Below, piece by piece: positions 33,021 to 42,141 of a stretch of DNA of 64,000 bases. How positions within the stretch are numbered: the first letter of the stretch is position 1; every line of letters starts with the position of its first letter. Under the pieces are notes generated by a model. The model was not told the origin of the DNA. It was given only the letters and a program-made list of their open reading frames with translations, and did not search any database. This DNA comes from JAGNZR01 sp051659505 (GTDB taxonomy: Bacteria > Fusobacteriota > Fusobacteriia > Fusobacteriales > Fusobacteriaceae), in assembly GCA_051659505.1 (NCBI GenBank), contig JBOFOQ010000055.1, positions 1 through 64,000 of the forward strand, given 5' to 3'. A program made the translations under genes and the position numbers.

Positions 33021-34292
33021 TTATATTAGTAAAGATCTATATTTTTCATAATAATAGTAGTAATCATTTACAACACCATTATACTCTACTATTGAATCTC
33101 TCCATTGATTTTCTGAAGCTAAAAAATCAATAGTAGAAATCAAACCAGTATCGTATCTTTCTTTGTCCATTTTATAATTTTCTTCTGAAGCTAACATTGC
33201 TTTATATTTTGAGTCTTTCACTTTTTCAAATTTCAAAATATCCAAATATGCACTAGTTACCTTTAAATCTATTTCATCTTTAACTTTACTTTCTTTTATT
33301 AGTTCTTTTTCTTCTTCAAGATCTTTTGCTCTATATCTATCATAGTCTTTTCCAAATTGGAATACGTTCCAATTAATTGAAATTCCTCCTCTCCATTCAC
33401 CGTCATCTACTGAATCTCTATATTTTTTTTGTTCTACAAAGGTTCCATATTTTCCAAAAGCATCTATTCTAGGTAACAAATCTGCTCTTACTATTACTTT
33501 TTGAACTCCAGCTAAATCAACTTTATTTTTTGCTATTAAAGCGTCTACGCTTTTCTCTTTAGCTTGATTTTTATCTTTATCAAAATCAATATTGCTAGTT
33601 AAATTATCAGAAATATCAAAACTTACAACTTCAATACTTTCCAAAGAGTTAAGCCCAACTTGTAACTTCAAATTTTCTTTTTCCACTTTTATACTATTAG
33701 TACTTCCAATTATTTTTGATTCTATATCTAGTAAAGCGTATTCTGTTTTTAGTAAATCTGTTTTAGTTATTAATCTCATATCCAATTGAATTTTTTGTTT
33801 TAAATATCTAGCTTCTATCTCTTTTTTCGAAGCATAGAACGCCTCTAAATCTCTCTTATCTTTTACTATTGTTGAGTATGTTTTAATTACATTTAAACGA
33901 GTATCTCTTATTTCAGCAACATATTGTAGTCTGTATGTTGATTCATAAATTTTAGCTCCTTTTATTGCTCCAATTATTGACCCACCTTGAAATATAGGTT
34001 GTGTTACTCCTATTGATTGAGTGTACCCAGATTTAGAGTTAAAATCTTCTCCTCTTTTTATCATATTTCTTTTATTCTCACCCTTCTGGTACTGACCACT
34101 ATAAACAACAGAAGGAAGAGCTGTTTTAAAAGCTGAACTCAAATCTAACTTAGAAATCTCTATATCTTTTTCCGCTGCTTTAACATTTTTAGCATTTTTC
34201 ATAGCCAAACTAGTAGCTTCATCTAATGTTACGGTTCTTGCAAATAAAGTAGATGTAACTAATGTTAAAATTAATAAAATTCTTTTCCACAT
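33021..34292 (-). CDS. TolC-like outer-membrane efflux protein
   Basis: 423 residues with a signal peptide (MWKRILLILTLVTSTLFA) and the two long coiled-coil halves of the OEP family, each starting with the conserved helix (DEATSLAMKNAKNVKAAEKD; in the second half GGISINWNVFQFGKDYDRYRA). It forms the outer-membrane duct for the RND pump encoded downstream. Confidence 0.93.
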   Translation of the reverse strand: MWKRILLILTLVTSTLFARTVTLDEATSLAMKNAKNVKAAEKDIEISKLDLSSAFKTALPSVVYSGQYQKGENKRNMIKRGEDFNSKSGYTQSIGVTQPIFQGGSIIGAIKGAKIYESTYRLQYVAEIRDTRLNVIKTYSTIVKDKRDLEAFYASKKEIEARYLKQKIQLDMRLITKTDLLKTEYALLDIESKIIGSTNSIKVEKENLKLQVGLNSLESIEVVSFDISDNLTSNIDFDKDKNQAKEKSVDALIAKNKVDLAGVQKVIVRADLLPRIDAFGKYGTFVEQKKYRDSVDDGEWRGGISINWNVFQFGKDYDRYRAKDLEEEKELIKESKVKDEIDLKVTSAYLDILKFEKVKDSKYKAMLASEENYKMDKERYDTGLISTIDFLASENQWRDSIVEYNGVVNDYYYYYEKYRSLLI

Positions 34293-34294
34293 AT

Positions 34295-34951
34295 CTATCT
34301 TTCTCCTTTTAAAATATTCAAAATTATTTTATGAATAAATCTAATTTCTTTTTCAATATTTTTACTATTTATTCTTTTATATGCTAAGTCTATATCTTTA
34401 GTATACATTCCCTCTTCACCTTCTAAATTACTATAATATACATTTTTTTTTAAATAAAAAAACAATATTTCTTCAATTAAAGTTGCATATTCTATATTTT
34501 TTGTGTGTTCTTCTATTCCAAATTCATTTTCAATAATGCCTAGCCATGTTTCAACATTTTCATCTCTTATTGTTATGAGTTTTTTTCTTGTTTTTAAGCA
34601 TAACTTGTCAAAATTATACGCTAAATTTAATACTATTAATGTTGTTTTTATTTTATTTTCATCTATATTAAATCTTAATTTTAAATTATGTAAAATCATC
34701 TCTTCTAAAATATGTTTTTTACCTAAAATTTCTTTCTTTCTATTTCTAGAATTTTTCAATATTTCATCAAGTATACTATTTAGCAGTTCTTCTTTTGAGG
34801 AAAAATATGTATAAAAACTTCCTTTAGATATTTTAATATTACTAGTTATATTCTCTACGGTTGTCTTTTGATATCCGTTTTTCAAAATAAGAGTTTTAGC
34901 TGAGACAATAATATTTTCTTTTTTCTCTACTTTTCTTTTTTCTCTTGTCAT
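34295..34951 (-). CDS. TetR-family transcriptional regulator of the efflux operon
   Basis: 218 residues. N-terminal helix-turn-helix of the TetR type (ILKNGYQKTTVENITSNIKISKGSFYTYF) and a divergent ligand-binding C-terminal domain. It is the first gene of the operon TetR-TolC-adaptor-RND-PG0541 (2 bases before the TolC gene), and a perfect palindrome lies between the promoter and its start, so it probably represses its own operon until an effector binds. The overlap with the promoter palindrome is direct evidence; the effector is unknown. Confidence 0.92.
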   Translation of the reverse strand: MTREKRKVEKKENIIVSAKTLILKNGYQKTTVENITSNIKISKGSFYTYFSSKEELLNSILDEILKNSRNRKKEILGKKHILEEMILHNLKLRFNIDENKIKTTLIVLNLAYNFDKLCLKTRKKLITIRDENVETWLGIIENEFGIEEHTKNIEYATLIEEILFFYLKKNVYYSNLEGEEGMYTKDIDLAYKRINSKNIEKEIRFIHKIILNILKGER

Positions 34952-34984
34952 TTAAATACTCCTTCGCTCCTCGCCTATAATCAT

Positions 34985-34998
34985 TGACTTTAAAGTCA
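34985..34998. promoter_or_regulatory. Perfect palindrome TGACTTTAAAGTCA, likely TetR operator
   Basis: A 14-bp perfect palindrome lies just downstream of the -10 box of the efflux operon promoter, at about +3 to +16. Position and symmetry fit an operator for the TetR protein encoded 34 bases downstream. Confidence 0.65.
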
Positions 34999-35006
34999 CC
35001 TGTACT

Positions 35007-35035
35007 ATAATAACTTATTTTTTGTTTTATGTCAA
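35007..35035 (-). promoter_or_regulatory. Promoter of the efflux operon
   Basis: On the minus strand TTGACA, 17 bases, TATTAT, close to consensus. A strong core promoter with an adjacent operator is typical of repressor control. Confidence 0.78.
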
Positions 35036-35136
35036 TATAATTCTTGCATTTTACCGATATTTAATTTAAAATGTATTCACTTTAACTATATCTTAAAAAT
35101 ATTTCTTAAATATTTTTATTTAGGAGTGATAAATTT

Positions 35137-35649
35137 ATGAATAAAAAAAAAATATTTCTTATTGTTTTTCCAATTTTATTAGGATTTTTTATATATCTTT
35201 TATTTAGAAGTAAATCTCTATTTTATTTTAGTTTTTTCAAGTTTATGAATATTGATGGATATATAACAAACTTTAGAGAGCTTGCCCTAAGTTTTAGAAA
35301 AGCTATCCCTAATTGGGTTATTTATGCCCTCCCTGATGGTCTTTGGATCTTTTCCTTAGGTATAGCTCTTTTATATTCTTCTTTTTATTTTCTACAAAAT
35401 TTTATTATTTATACTTTTACATTTTTATTTATGATTGGGTTCGAATTTTTACAACTTCATTTTGGTGGTCATGGTAAAACAATTGGAACTTTTGATACTA
35501 GCGATATTTATGCATTTTTTATAGGATATATTTTAGCGCTTATTTTTTCTATTTTCTCAGAAAAAAAAAATCGTACAAGTAATCTTGATATAATTTTCAT
35601 CATACTTATTTATGCTATTTTAGCAACTCTCCCTACTTTATTTAAATAA
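35137..35649 (+). CDS. Small integral membrane protein, VanZ-like
   Basis: 170 residues with 4-5 membrane segments. The arrangement (LPDGLWIFSLGIALLY, then a hydrophobic segment, EFLQLHFGGHGKTIGTFDTSDIYAFFIGY) resembles VanZ-like membrane proteins, with a conserved charged residue after GTFD. Function unknown. A ribosome site (TTAGGAG) precedes the ATG. Its last 8 bases overlap the end of the convergent alr gene. Confidence 0.6.
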   Translation: MNKKKIFLIVFPILLGFFIYLLFRSKSLFYFSFFKFMNIDGYITNFRELALSFRKAIPNWVIYALPDGLWIFSLGIALLYSSFYFLQNFIIYTFTFLFMIGFEFLQLHFGGHGKTIGTFDTSDIYAFFIGYILALIFSIFSEKKNRTSNLDIIFIILIYAILATLPTLFK

Positions 35650-36718
35650 TTTCTATATAGTTTCTTTTTACTCTTTTAGATACAAATAATAAAAATTCAT
35701 AGGGTGATATTCCAACATGTTTTAATTGTTCTAGTGGGTTATCACCTAATATATCCACTTCTTCCCCTATTGATATATTTTTGTATAGACTTTTTGGTAT
35801 TTTAATCATTGTTGCATCCATACAAACCCTTCCTACAATAGCACATTTCACACCTCTGATAAATACATACCCTCTATTTGAAAATCTTCTATCATACCCA
35901 TCTGCATACCCTATTGGTATAGTTCCTATAACTGTTCCTTTTTTTACTAGTTTAGTTTTTTCATAAGAGATATAACTATCTTCTTCCACTACTTTTAGAT
36001 GATTTATTATTGTTTTAAACTTTACTATTGGACTTATTTTAGTATCCAAATCTGTATAACCATAAAGTACTATTCCAGCTCTAACTAAATTTCCACTACA
36101 ATAACTATTAAACCTCATAATTCCAGCGCTATTTTGAATATGAATATATTTTATTCCCTCTATCTCTTCATATTTTTTAAATTTATTAATTTGGCTCATT
36201 GTATAATTGTCTTCACAAGGTATATCTGAAGATGAAAAATGTGAGAATATACCTATTATTTCAAATTTATTATTTTTGTTATTTTTATTTTCTTTTATCC
36301 AAGAATAAATTTTATCATTTAAAAATCCTATTCTCCCCATTCCAGTATCAATTTTTATATGAATTTTTGGATTCTTAAAATTATTTTTTTTTAAATACTC
36401 CAACTCTTCAAATGAAGATATTGTTAGTTGAATATCATTGTCAAAAGCTAATTTATAATCTAAAAAATTTATTACTCCTAATATTAAAATTTCTTTTTTC
36501 AGCCCATTTTTTCTCAGTTCTAGAGCTTCTTCTAAACAAGCTACACCAAAAATATTAACACCTAAATCAGACAAAGTTTCTGATATTTTACAAGCTCCTA
36601 ATCCATAGGCATCAGCTTTAACAATAGCCATAACCTCTTTTCCCGCTGCTTTTTCTTTCGTTATATTATAATTATCTTTAAGTTTATTTAAATTTATTTC
36701 TAGCCAACCTCGTTTCAT
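35642..36718 (-). CDS. alr: Alanine racemase
   Basis: 358 residues, normal length. PLP-lysine motif AIVKADAYGLG near the N-terminus, catalytic Tyr region PIGYADGYDRRF, and GRVCMDATMI. It makes D-alanine for peptidoglycan. It overlaps the convergent VanZ-like gene by 8 bases at the 3' end. Confidence 0.97.
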   Translation of the reverse strand: MKRGWLEINLNKLKDNYNITKEKAAGKEVMAIVKADAYGLGACKISETLSDLGVNIFGVACLEEALELRKNGLKKEILILGVINFLDYKLAFDNDIQLTISSFEELEYLKKNNFKNPKIHIKIDTGMGRIGFLNDKIYSWIKENKNNKNNKFEIIGIFSHFSSSDIPCEDNYTMSQINKFKKYEEIEGIKYIHIQNSAGIMRFNSYCSGNLVRAGIVLYGYTDLDTKISPIVKFKTIINHLKVVEEDSYISYEKTKLVKKGTVIGTIPIGYADGYDRRFSNRGYVFIRGVKCAIVGRVCMDATMIKIPKSLYKNISIGEEVDILGDNPLEQLKHVGISPYEFLLFVSKRVKRNYIEII

Positions 36719-36883
36719 TACTATCCTCCTAAATTATATAAACCCTATACTATAAAATTATACATGAACTTTGGAAAAAATCAATATATAGATTTTTATA
36801 TTTTTAAATTTTTTTTATTTTTTTGAATAAATGTTGTATAATTACATTATACTTACTATATAAAAAATATTAGGAGGTTTAAA

Positions 36884-38128
36884 ATGAATTTAAATAATAT
36901 TTATTCAGTTGATAAAGAAATTTTTGATGCTATCAATAATGAAAAACTAAGGCAAAACAATGGTTTAGAACTTATTGCCTCAGAAAATTTTGTTTCTAGT
37001 GCTGTTTTAGAAGCCGCAGGTTCTGTTATGACAAACAAATATGCTGAAGGTTATCCAGACAAAAGATACTACGGCGGATGTGAATTTGTTGATATAGCTG
37101 AAAATTTAGCTATATCAAGAGCTAAAGAGCTTTTTAGATGCAACTTTGCAAATGTGCAACCTCATTGTGGCTCTGCTGCTAATATGGGAGTATACAAAGC
37201 TTTGCTTTCCATAGGAGATGTTGTTTTAGGAATGAAATTAGATCACGGTGGACACTTAACTCATGGAAAAAATGTTAACTTTTCAGGAAAAGAATATAAA
37301 TTTTATGGATATAGTGTAAAAAAAGACTGTGAAACTATTGACTATGACAATGTAAGAGAATTAGCCTTAGAACTAAGACCTAAACTTATTGTAGCAGGTG
37401 CAAGTGCCTATAGTAGAATTATTGATTTTAAAAAATTTAGTGAAATTGCTAAGGAAGTTGGAGCTTTACTTATGGTAGATATGGCTCATATAGCAGGACT
37501 TGTAGCCACTGGTTTGCACCCTAGTCCTTTTCCTTACGCTGACGTTGTTACCACAACAACTCATAAAACATTAAGAGGACCAAGAGGTGGTATGATTTTA
37601 ACTAACTCAGAAGAAATCGCTACTAAAATTAATAAAAATATTTTCCCTGGAATTCAAGGTGGTCCTTTAATGCATATTATTGCAGCAAAAGCAGTTTCTT
37701 TCAAGGAAGCTTTAAAACCTGAATTTACAACTTATCAAAAACAAGTTATTAAAAACGCTCAATGCTTGGCGTTAGAACTTGAAAAAGGTGGTCTTAGAAT
37801 AGTTAGTGGTGGAACTGATAATCATATGTTTTTAGTTGATCTTAGTCCTAAAAATTTAACAGGAAAAGATGTGGAAGTAGCCTTAGGAAAAGCTCATATC
37901 ACTGTTAATAAAAACGGTATTCCTTACGATTCGCTTTCTCCCATGGTAACTAGTGGTATTAGACTTGGTACACCTGCTCTTACTACTCGTGGAATGAAGG
38001 AAAATGATATGAGAGAAGTAGGTAAATTTATTTTAGCTGTTATTGATAATATTGAGAACTTAGAAAAATTGTCGGAAATTAGAAAACAAGTTAATCTTTT
38101 TTGCTCTAAATTCCCACTTTATTTATAA
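36884..38128 (+). CDS. glyA: Serine hydroxymethyltransferase
   Basis: 414 residues, normal length. The PLP-lysine motif is VVTTTTHKTLRGPRGG; other signatures are LIASENFVS, YAEGYPDKRYYGGCEFVD and the substrate region MVTSGIRLGTPALTTRGM. It interconverts serine and glycine with tetrahydrofolate. AGGAGG precedes the ATG. The next gene follows 37 bases later. Confidence 0.98.
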   Translation: MNLNNIYSVDKEIFDAINNEKLRQNNGLELIASENFVSSAVLEAAGSVMTNKYAEGYPDKRYYGGCEFVDIAENLAISRAKELFRCNFANVQPHCGSAANMGVYKALLSIGDVVLGMKLDHGGHLTHGKNVNFSGKEYKFYGYSVKKDCETIDYDNVRELALELRPKLIVAGASAYSRIIDFKKFSEIAKEVGALLMVDMAHIAGLVATGLHPSPFPYADVVTTTTHKTLRGPRGGMILTNSEEIATKINKNIFPGIQGGPLMHIIAAKAVSFKEALKPEFTTYQKQVIKNAQCLALELEKGGLRIVSGGTDNHMFLVDLSPKNLTGKDVEVALGKAHITVNKNGIPYDSLSPMVTSGIRLGTPALTTRGMKENDMREVGKFILAVIDNIENLEKLSEIRKQVNLFCSKFPLYL

Positions 38129-38165
38129 TTTCATTTCTTTTTTAATATATTAACGAGGAGTGTTC

Positions 38166-38543
38166 ATGAATAACTATAAATTTTTTAACAACTGTACTTG
38201 CGAATTTTTTCCCTGTCATGATTTTAAGAATAAAGAAGAATTTAACTGTTTATTTTGTTATTGTCCTATTTACATGTTAGGTGAAAATTGTGGTGGTAAT
38301 TTTAAATATACACCTCATGGTATAAAAGATTGTTCTGATTGTAAATTACCACATATTAAAGATGTTGGGTATGCTCATATTCAAAAGAAAATGATGGAAG
38401 TAATTGAGATTGTCCAAAATAAGCATTTAGATAAAATACAATTAGATTCTAAACCAAATAATATTTCTGAAAAAAGACAAAAACTTAAAGATGATTTTGA
38501 AAAACAAAAAAAGCAATTTGAAACTATATTAGAAGAAAAATAA
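38166..38543 (+). CDS. Cysteine-rich small-domain protein (PF04071-like)
   Basis: 125 residues from the ATG at 38166 (a GTG at 38160 lies inside the GAGGAG ribosome site). The first ~80 residues hold ten or so Cys plus conserved His in the pattern CTCEFFPCH...NCLFCYCPIY...CGG...CSDCKLPHI, which matches the cysteine-rich small domain family and implies metal or Fe-S binding. The last ~40 residues are charged coiled coil. Role unknown. It follows glyA and ends at a terminator. Confidence 0.75.
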   Translation: MNNYKFFNNCTCEFFPCHDFKNKEEFNCLFCYCPIYMLGENCGGNFKYTPHGIKDCSDCKLPHIKDVGYAHIQKKMMEVIEIVQNKHLDKIQLDSKPNNISEKRQKLKDDFEKQKKQFETILEEK

Positions 38544-38565
38544 TCTAAACTACTACAATAGTTCT

Positions 38566-38618
38566 AAAAAAAGCGATTTAAGTCTCATGGAAACACTAGA
38601 CAAAAATCGCTTTTTTTA
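38566..38618. terminator. Bidirectional terminator
   Basis: AAAGCGATTT pairs with AAATCGCTTT (with an inner GTCT/AGAC stem) and runs of A and T flank it, between convergent genes ending at 38543 and 38636. Confidence 0.8.
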
Positions 38619-38635
38619 TTAACTTAATTTTTTTA

Positions 38636-39469
38636 TCAAAATATAAACTCTCCAGTGAATACAGTAACTGCTGTTCCTGACATCAAAGTTTTAAAATCTT
38701 TATCAGAACTAATTAAAAGCTCTCCACCCTCTGTAATAACTTTTACTTTGTTTTTTAAATATCCTAAATAGTTCCCTAGGATTACACTAGAGCAGCACCC
38801 CGTTCCACATGCTAGAGTTCTTCCTACTCCTCTTTCCCACGTTCTCACTTCTATATTCTTCTCATCTAATATTTTTACAAAATTTACATTGGTTTTTTTC
38901 TCAAAAATTTCAAGATTTTCTATTTTTTTTCCAATAGAATTTAAATCTATATTTTCATAATCTTTTAGATAGATAACAGTATGAGGAACTCCCATGTGAA
39001 TACTAGAAATTTCAATCTTAATTCCATCTATCTCTAATTCTTTTAAAATAAATTTTTCTTCTTTACTTATAACAGGGATATCTTTACTTTTAAAACTAGG
39101 ATAACCCATATCCACATCTATTATTTGTTCTTTTTTATTTCCCACTACATTTATTACTATGTGCTTAACTCCATCATCAGTTTCCACATTAATTATGTTA
39201 GAAGTAACAATTTTATTATCGTACACAAATTTTGCAAAACATCTAATTCCATTACCACACATGCTAGCTCTTGACCCATCAGAATTATAAAAATTCATTT
39301 TTATATCTGCAACTAAACTTTTTCCATAGGTCATAAGACCATCTCCGCCAATACCAAATTTTCTATGGCACATTCTAATAGCTAGTTTTGAAACATCTGT
39401 AAAATAATCATTAGAATCATGAAGTAAAATAAAATCATTTCCTGCCCCATGCATTTTGGTAAATTTCAT
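38636..39469 (-). CDS. dapF: Diaminopimelate epimerase
   Basis: About 277 residues. Both catalytic cysteines are present: NGIRCF after MCGNG and ACGTGCCSSV near the C-terminus. It converts LL- to meso-diaminopimelate for lysine and cell-wall synthesis. The frame opens at 39481, but that ATG contains the GGAGG ribosome site; the ATG at 39469 (MKFTKMHGAGNDF) is the real start. It follows the acyltransferase fusion gene with a few bases gap. Confidence 0.96.
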   Translation of the reverse strand: MKFTKMHGAGNDFILLHDSNDYFTDVSKLAIRMCHRKFGIGGDGLMTYGKSLVADIKMNFYNSDGSRASMCGNGIRCFAKFVYDNKIVTSNIINVETDDGVKHIVINVVGNKKEQIIDVDMGYPSFKSKDIPVISKEEKFILKELEIDGIKIEISSIHMGVPHTVIYLKDYENIDLNSIGKKIENLEIFEKKTNVNFVKILDEKNIEVRTWERGVGRTLACGTGCCSSVILGNYLGYLKNKVKVITEGGELLISSDKDFKTLMSGTAVTVFTGEFIF

Positions 39470-39483
39470 TAGGTCCTCCATTA

Positions 39484-41970
39484 CTATTTTAAATACTCTG
39501 CTATTTTATCTCTGGATTTCTTTACAATTTCTTCCACTGTTAGATTTTGTGGGTATATAGTTTCTAATATTTCCACATTCATTTTTCCACTAGAAGGTTT
39601 AGTTGTACCAAAAGGCATTAACTCATAAGCACCTTTTATTCCAAATACCGTTACTGGGATATTAAGTTCTTTCGCTATTATTGCAAAACTTTTTTTAAAC
39701 TCTTGCAACTCTCCGTCTCTTGTTCTTGCCCCTTCTGGGAATATCACAATATTATGTCCTGATTTTAGAGCTTTAGCTATAACTTTTAATGTTTCTTTTA
39801 TATTTTTATTCATATCTACTAAAATTATATTAGAATTGCTTGCCACATAACTTTTGAACTTAGATTTAAAATGATCAGATATCCCTAAATAATATGTTTT
39901 CTTTTTAATTTTAGAAGGTAATATCTGAGAAAAAGCAAAACCATCTAACATACTCTGGTGATTTCCTAGAAATATAACCGCTTCGTCAGGTATTTTTTCT
40001 TCCCCTTTTTTACTTAATTTTACATATAATGAAAAAAATGGTTTTATAAATAATAAATTTAAAACTCTTCCTATACAATTGGAACTAGGCATAGGATGAT
40101 TAGTAGGTGATTCTAGTATTTTTTTCCAATCAATATCCCCTTCTTTAAACTCTCCACCTTTTTCTCTTATAAAATTAGCTATCTCTTTAACTAGTTTAAT
40201 TCTTGACAAATCTTCCTCTGTCATTTCAACACTAAACGTAGCTTCAATATAACTTAGTAATTCTACATTATCAAGTGAATCCATACCAATATCTATTTCC
40301 ATGTGTGAATCTGGATTTATATCTGCTTCTGTATGAACTTTTTTCAAATATTCTTTTAGCTTTATATATTCTTCTGTTTCTACATAATCACTTTTTACAA
40401 TTTTTTCGTCTTTAACTTTCTCTTCTGGTTTTATTACTCCAATAAGTTCAGCTAATTTAAATCTTTGCAGTTTTCCTAGTTTTGTTTTAGGAAGTTCAGA
40501 ACTTACTATTTTAGTTTCTAGTATTTTTCTATATTTAGGAGCAGTTACATTATATTTATCAATTATTTGCCACTTTAACTCTTCTTTTATATTAACTACC
40601 CCTCTCTCTTTAGCTAAATCAAAATCGGGATAAATAAGACCTAATAAATGATTGTTATGCTCTACAACAGCAACTTCTTTAATTAAATCACTACCTCTCA
40701 TTAATTCTATTTCTATATCTACTGGATTTATATTTTTTCCATTAGAAAGTACTATCATCTCTTTTTTTCTTCCTACTATTGTTATGTGTTGACCATCATA
40801 GGTTGCTAAATCTCCCGTATAAAACCAACCATCCTTATCTATAGCATCACTTGTAGCTTTAGGATTATTGTAGTACCCTTGCATAACATTTTCCCCACGA
40901 ACTAAAAGCTCACCATCATCTGCTATTTTTACTTCCACTCTAGGAATAGGTGTTCCTACTGTCCCTGCTTTTATATTCCCAATTCTATTAAAGGAAATGA
41001 TTGGAGAAGTTTCAGTTAGACCATATCCTTCCATCATTGTAAATCCTAAAGTTGTAAAATCTTTTGTTATTTGACCATCTAACTTTGCTCCACCAGAAAC
41101 TAATATATTTATATTGCCTCCAAAAGCCTCTTGAACTTTTTTGAATACTATTTTATTTAAATTTTTATTATTTATTTTTTCACAAATTTTAAATAGTCTG
41201 CTAGTTAATTTAGAACTATTTATTTTCCCCATTATACCTTTATGAAACATCTCCCAAACTCTTGGTACACCTATAACAAAAGTAATCTTATACTTTGCTA
41301 ATGTAGATTTTATAGCATCTGAAGATAGTTCTTTTAGAATAACTAATGTTCCACCAAAGTACAACGGAAGCATAATTGTTCCTGCAAGAGGTAAAATATG
41401 GTGAAAAGGCAACATTCCTAAAACTCTATCTTTATCATTTACTAATTCTATTTCGCTTAGTGCTAATAGGTTTGCCATAAGATTTTTGAAACTTATCATT
41501 ACCCCTTTTGGAAGTCCTGTTGTTCCTGATGTATATAAAATAGCTATTGTTTTTTCCTGTTCTAGACCTTCGATTACAGAATCTGTACTTACAAAATTTT
41601 CTGGGATAGCTTTTTCATCTACATTTATTATTATCACTTCTGACTTTGCTAGCTCTTTCGCAGCTAAAGCTACATCATAAGTGGTATTAGATGCAAATAT
41701 ATAAGTAGGATTACAGTCTTTTAATACATAAGCTATTTGCTCTGCATCTGACGTTGCATCTAAAGTTACTGAAATTCCTTTTTTATCCCAAACTCCAAAT
41801 ACACCGAAGATAAACTCAGGTCTATTTTCAGTAAAAAGAACAACTCTATCACCGTTACTAATATTAATAAGTGACCCGTAATATTTAGATGCATTTATTA
41901 ATTCTTTGTATGAGTATTCAATATTGTTATAAATAACTGCTGTTTTCTCTCTGTTATATAAAAAATTCAT
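39484..41970 (-). CDS. Fusion of AMP-forming acyl synthetase, acyl carrier domain and lysophospholipid acyltransferase
   Basis: 828 residues in three parts. (1) AMP-binding synthetase, about 1-530: ILYTSGTTGLPKGVMIS, MEGYGLTETSP and FYTGDLATYDG, GRKKEMIVLSNGKNINP. (2) Acyl carrier domain, about 540-610, with the phosphopantetheine Ser in IGMDSLDNVELL. (3) PlsC-type acyltransferase, about 640-828: NHQSMLDG and FPEGARTRDGE. The layout resembles Aas (acyl-ACP synthetase/lysophosphatidylethanolamine acyltransferase) with a carrier domain inserted, so a role in acyl recycling or lipid remodelling at the membrane is inferred. The ATG at 41970 is chosen because an in-frame TTG at 41982 overlaps the GGAGG ribosome site. 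Confidence 0.9.
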   Translation of the reverse strand: MNFLYNREKTAVIYNNIEYSYKELINASKYYGSLINISNGDRVVLFTENRPEFIFGVFGVWDKKGISVTLDATSDAEQIAYVLKDCNPTYIFASNTTYDVALAAKELAKSEVIIINVDEKAIPENFVSTDSVIEGLEQEKTIAILYTSGTTGLPKGVMISFKNLMANLLALSEIELVNDKDRVLGMLPFHHILPLAGTIMLPLYFGGTLVILKELSSDAIKSTLAKYKITFVIGVPRVWEMFHKGIMGKINSSKLTSRLFKICEKINNKNLNKIVFKKVQEAFGGNINILVSGGAKLDGQITKDFTTLGFTMMEGYGLTETSPIISFNRIGNIKAGTVGTPIPRVEVKIADDGELLVRGENVMQGYYNNPKATSDAIDKDGWFYTGDLATYDGQHITIVGRKKEMIVLSNGKNINPVDIEIELMRGSDLIKEVAVVEHNNHLLGLIYPDFDLAKERGVVNIKEELKWQIIDKYNVTAPKYRKILETKIVSSELPKTKLGKLQRFKLAELIGVIKPEEKVKDEKIVKSDYVETEEYIKLKEYLKKVHTEADINPDSHMEIDIGMDSLDNVELLSYIEATFSVEMTEEDLSRIKLVKEIANFIREKGGEFKEGDIDWKKILESPTNHPMPSSNCIGRVLNLLFIKPFFSLYVKLSKKGEEKIPDEAVIFLGNHQSMLDGFAFSQILPSKIKKKTYYLGISDHFKSKFKSYVASNSNIILVDMNKNIKETLKVIAKALKSGHNIVIFPEGARTRDGELQEFKKSFAIIAKELNIPVTVFGIKGAYELMPFGTTKPSSGKMNVEILETIYPQNLTVEEIVKKSRDKIAEYLK

Positions 41971-42141
41971 GTGTTCCTCCAAAAAAAAAGTTTTTTAGAC
42001 TATTATGCGGTATAATCTACATAGTAATCATTTTATTATTTTATTTTTCTTAGTACATAATACATTATTATTTGATTTTTTGCTATATTTTAAATTAATT
42101 TTTTACAATAAAATTAAAAAATTAACATTAAGGAGGTTATT

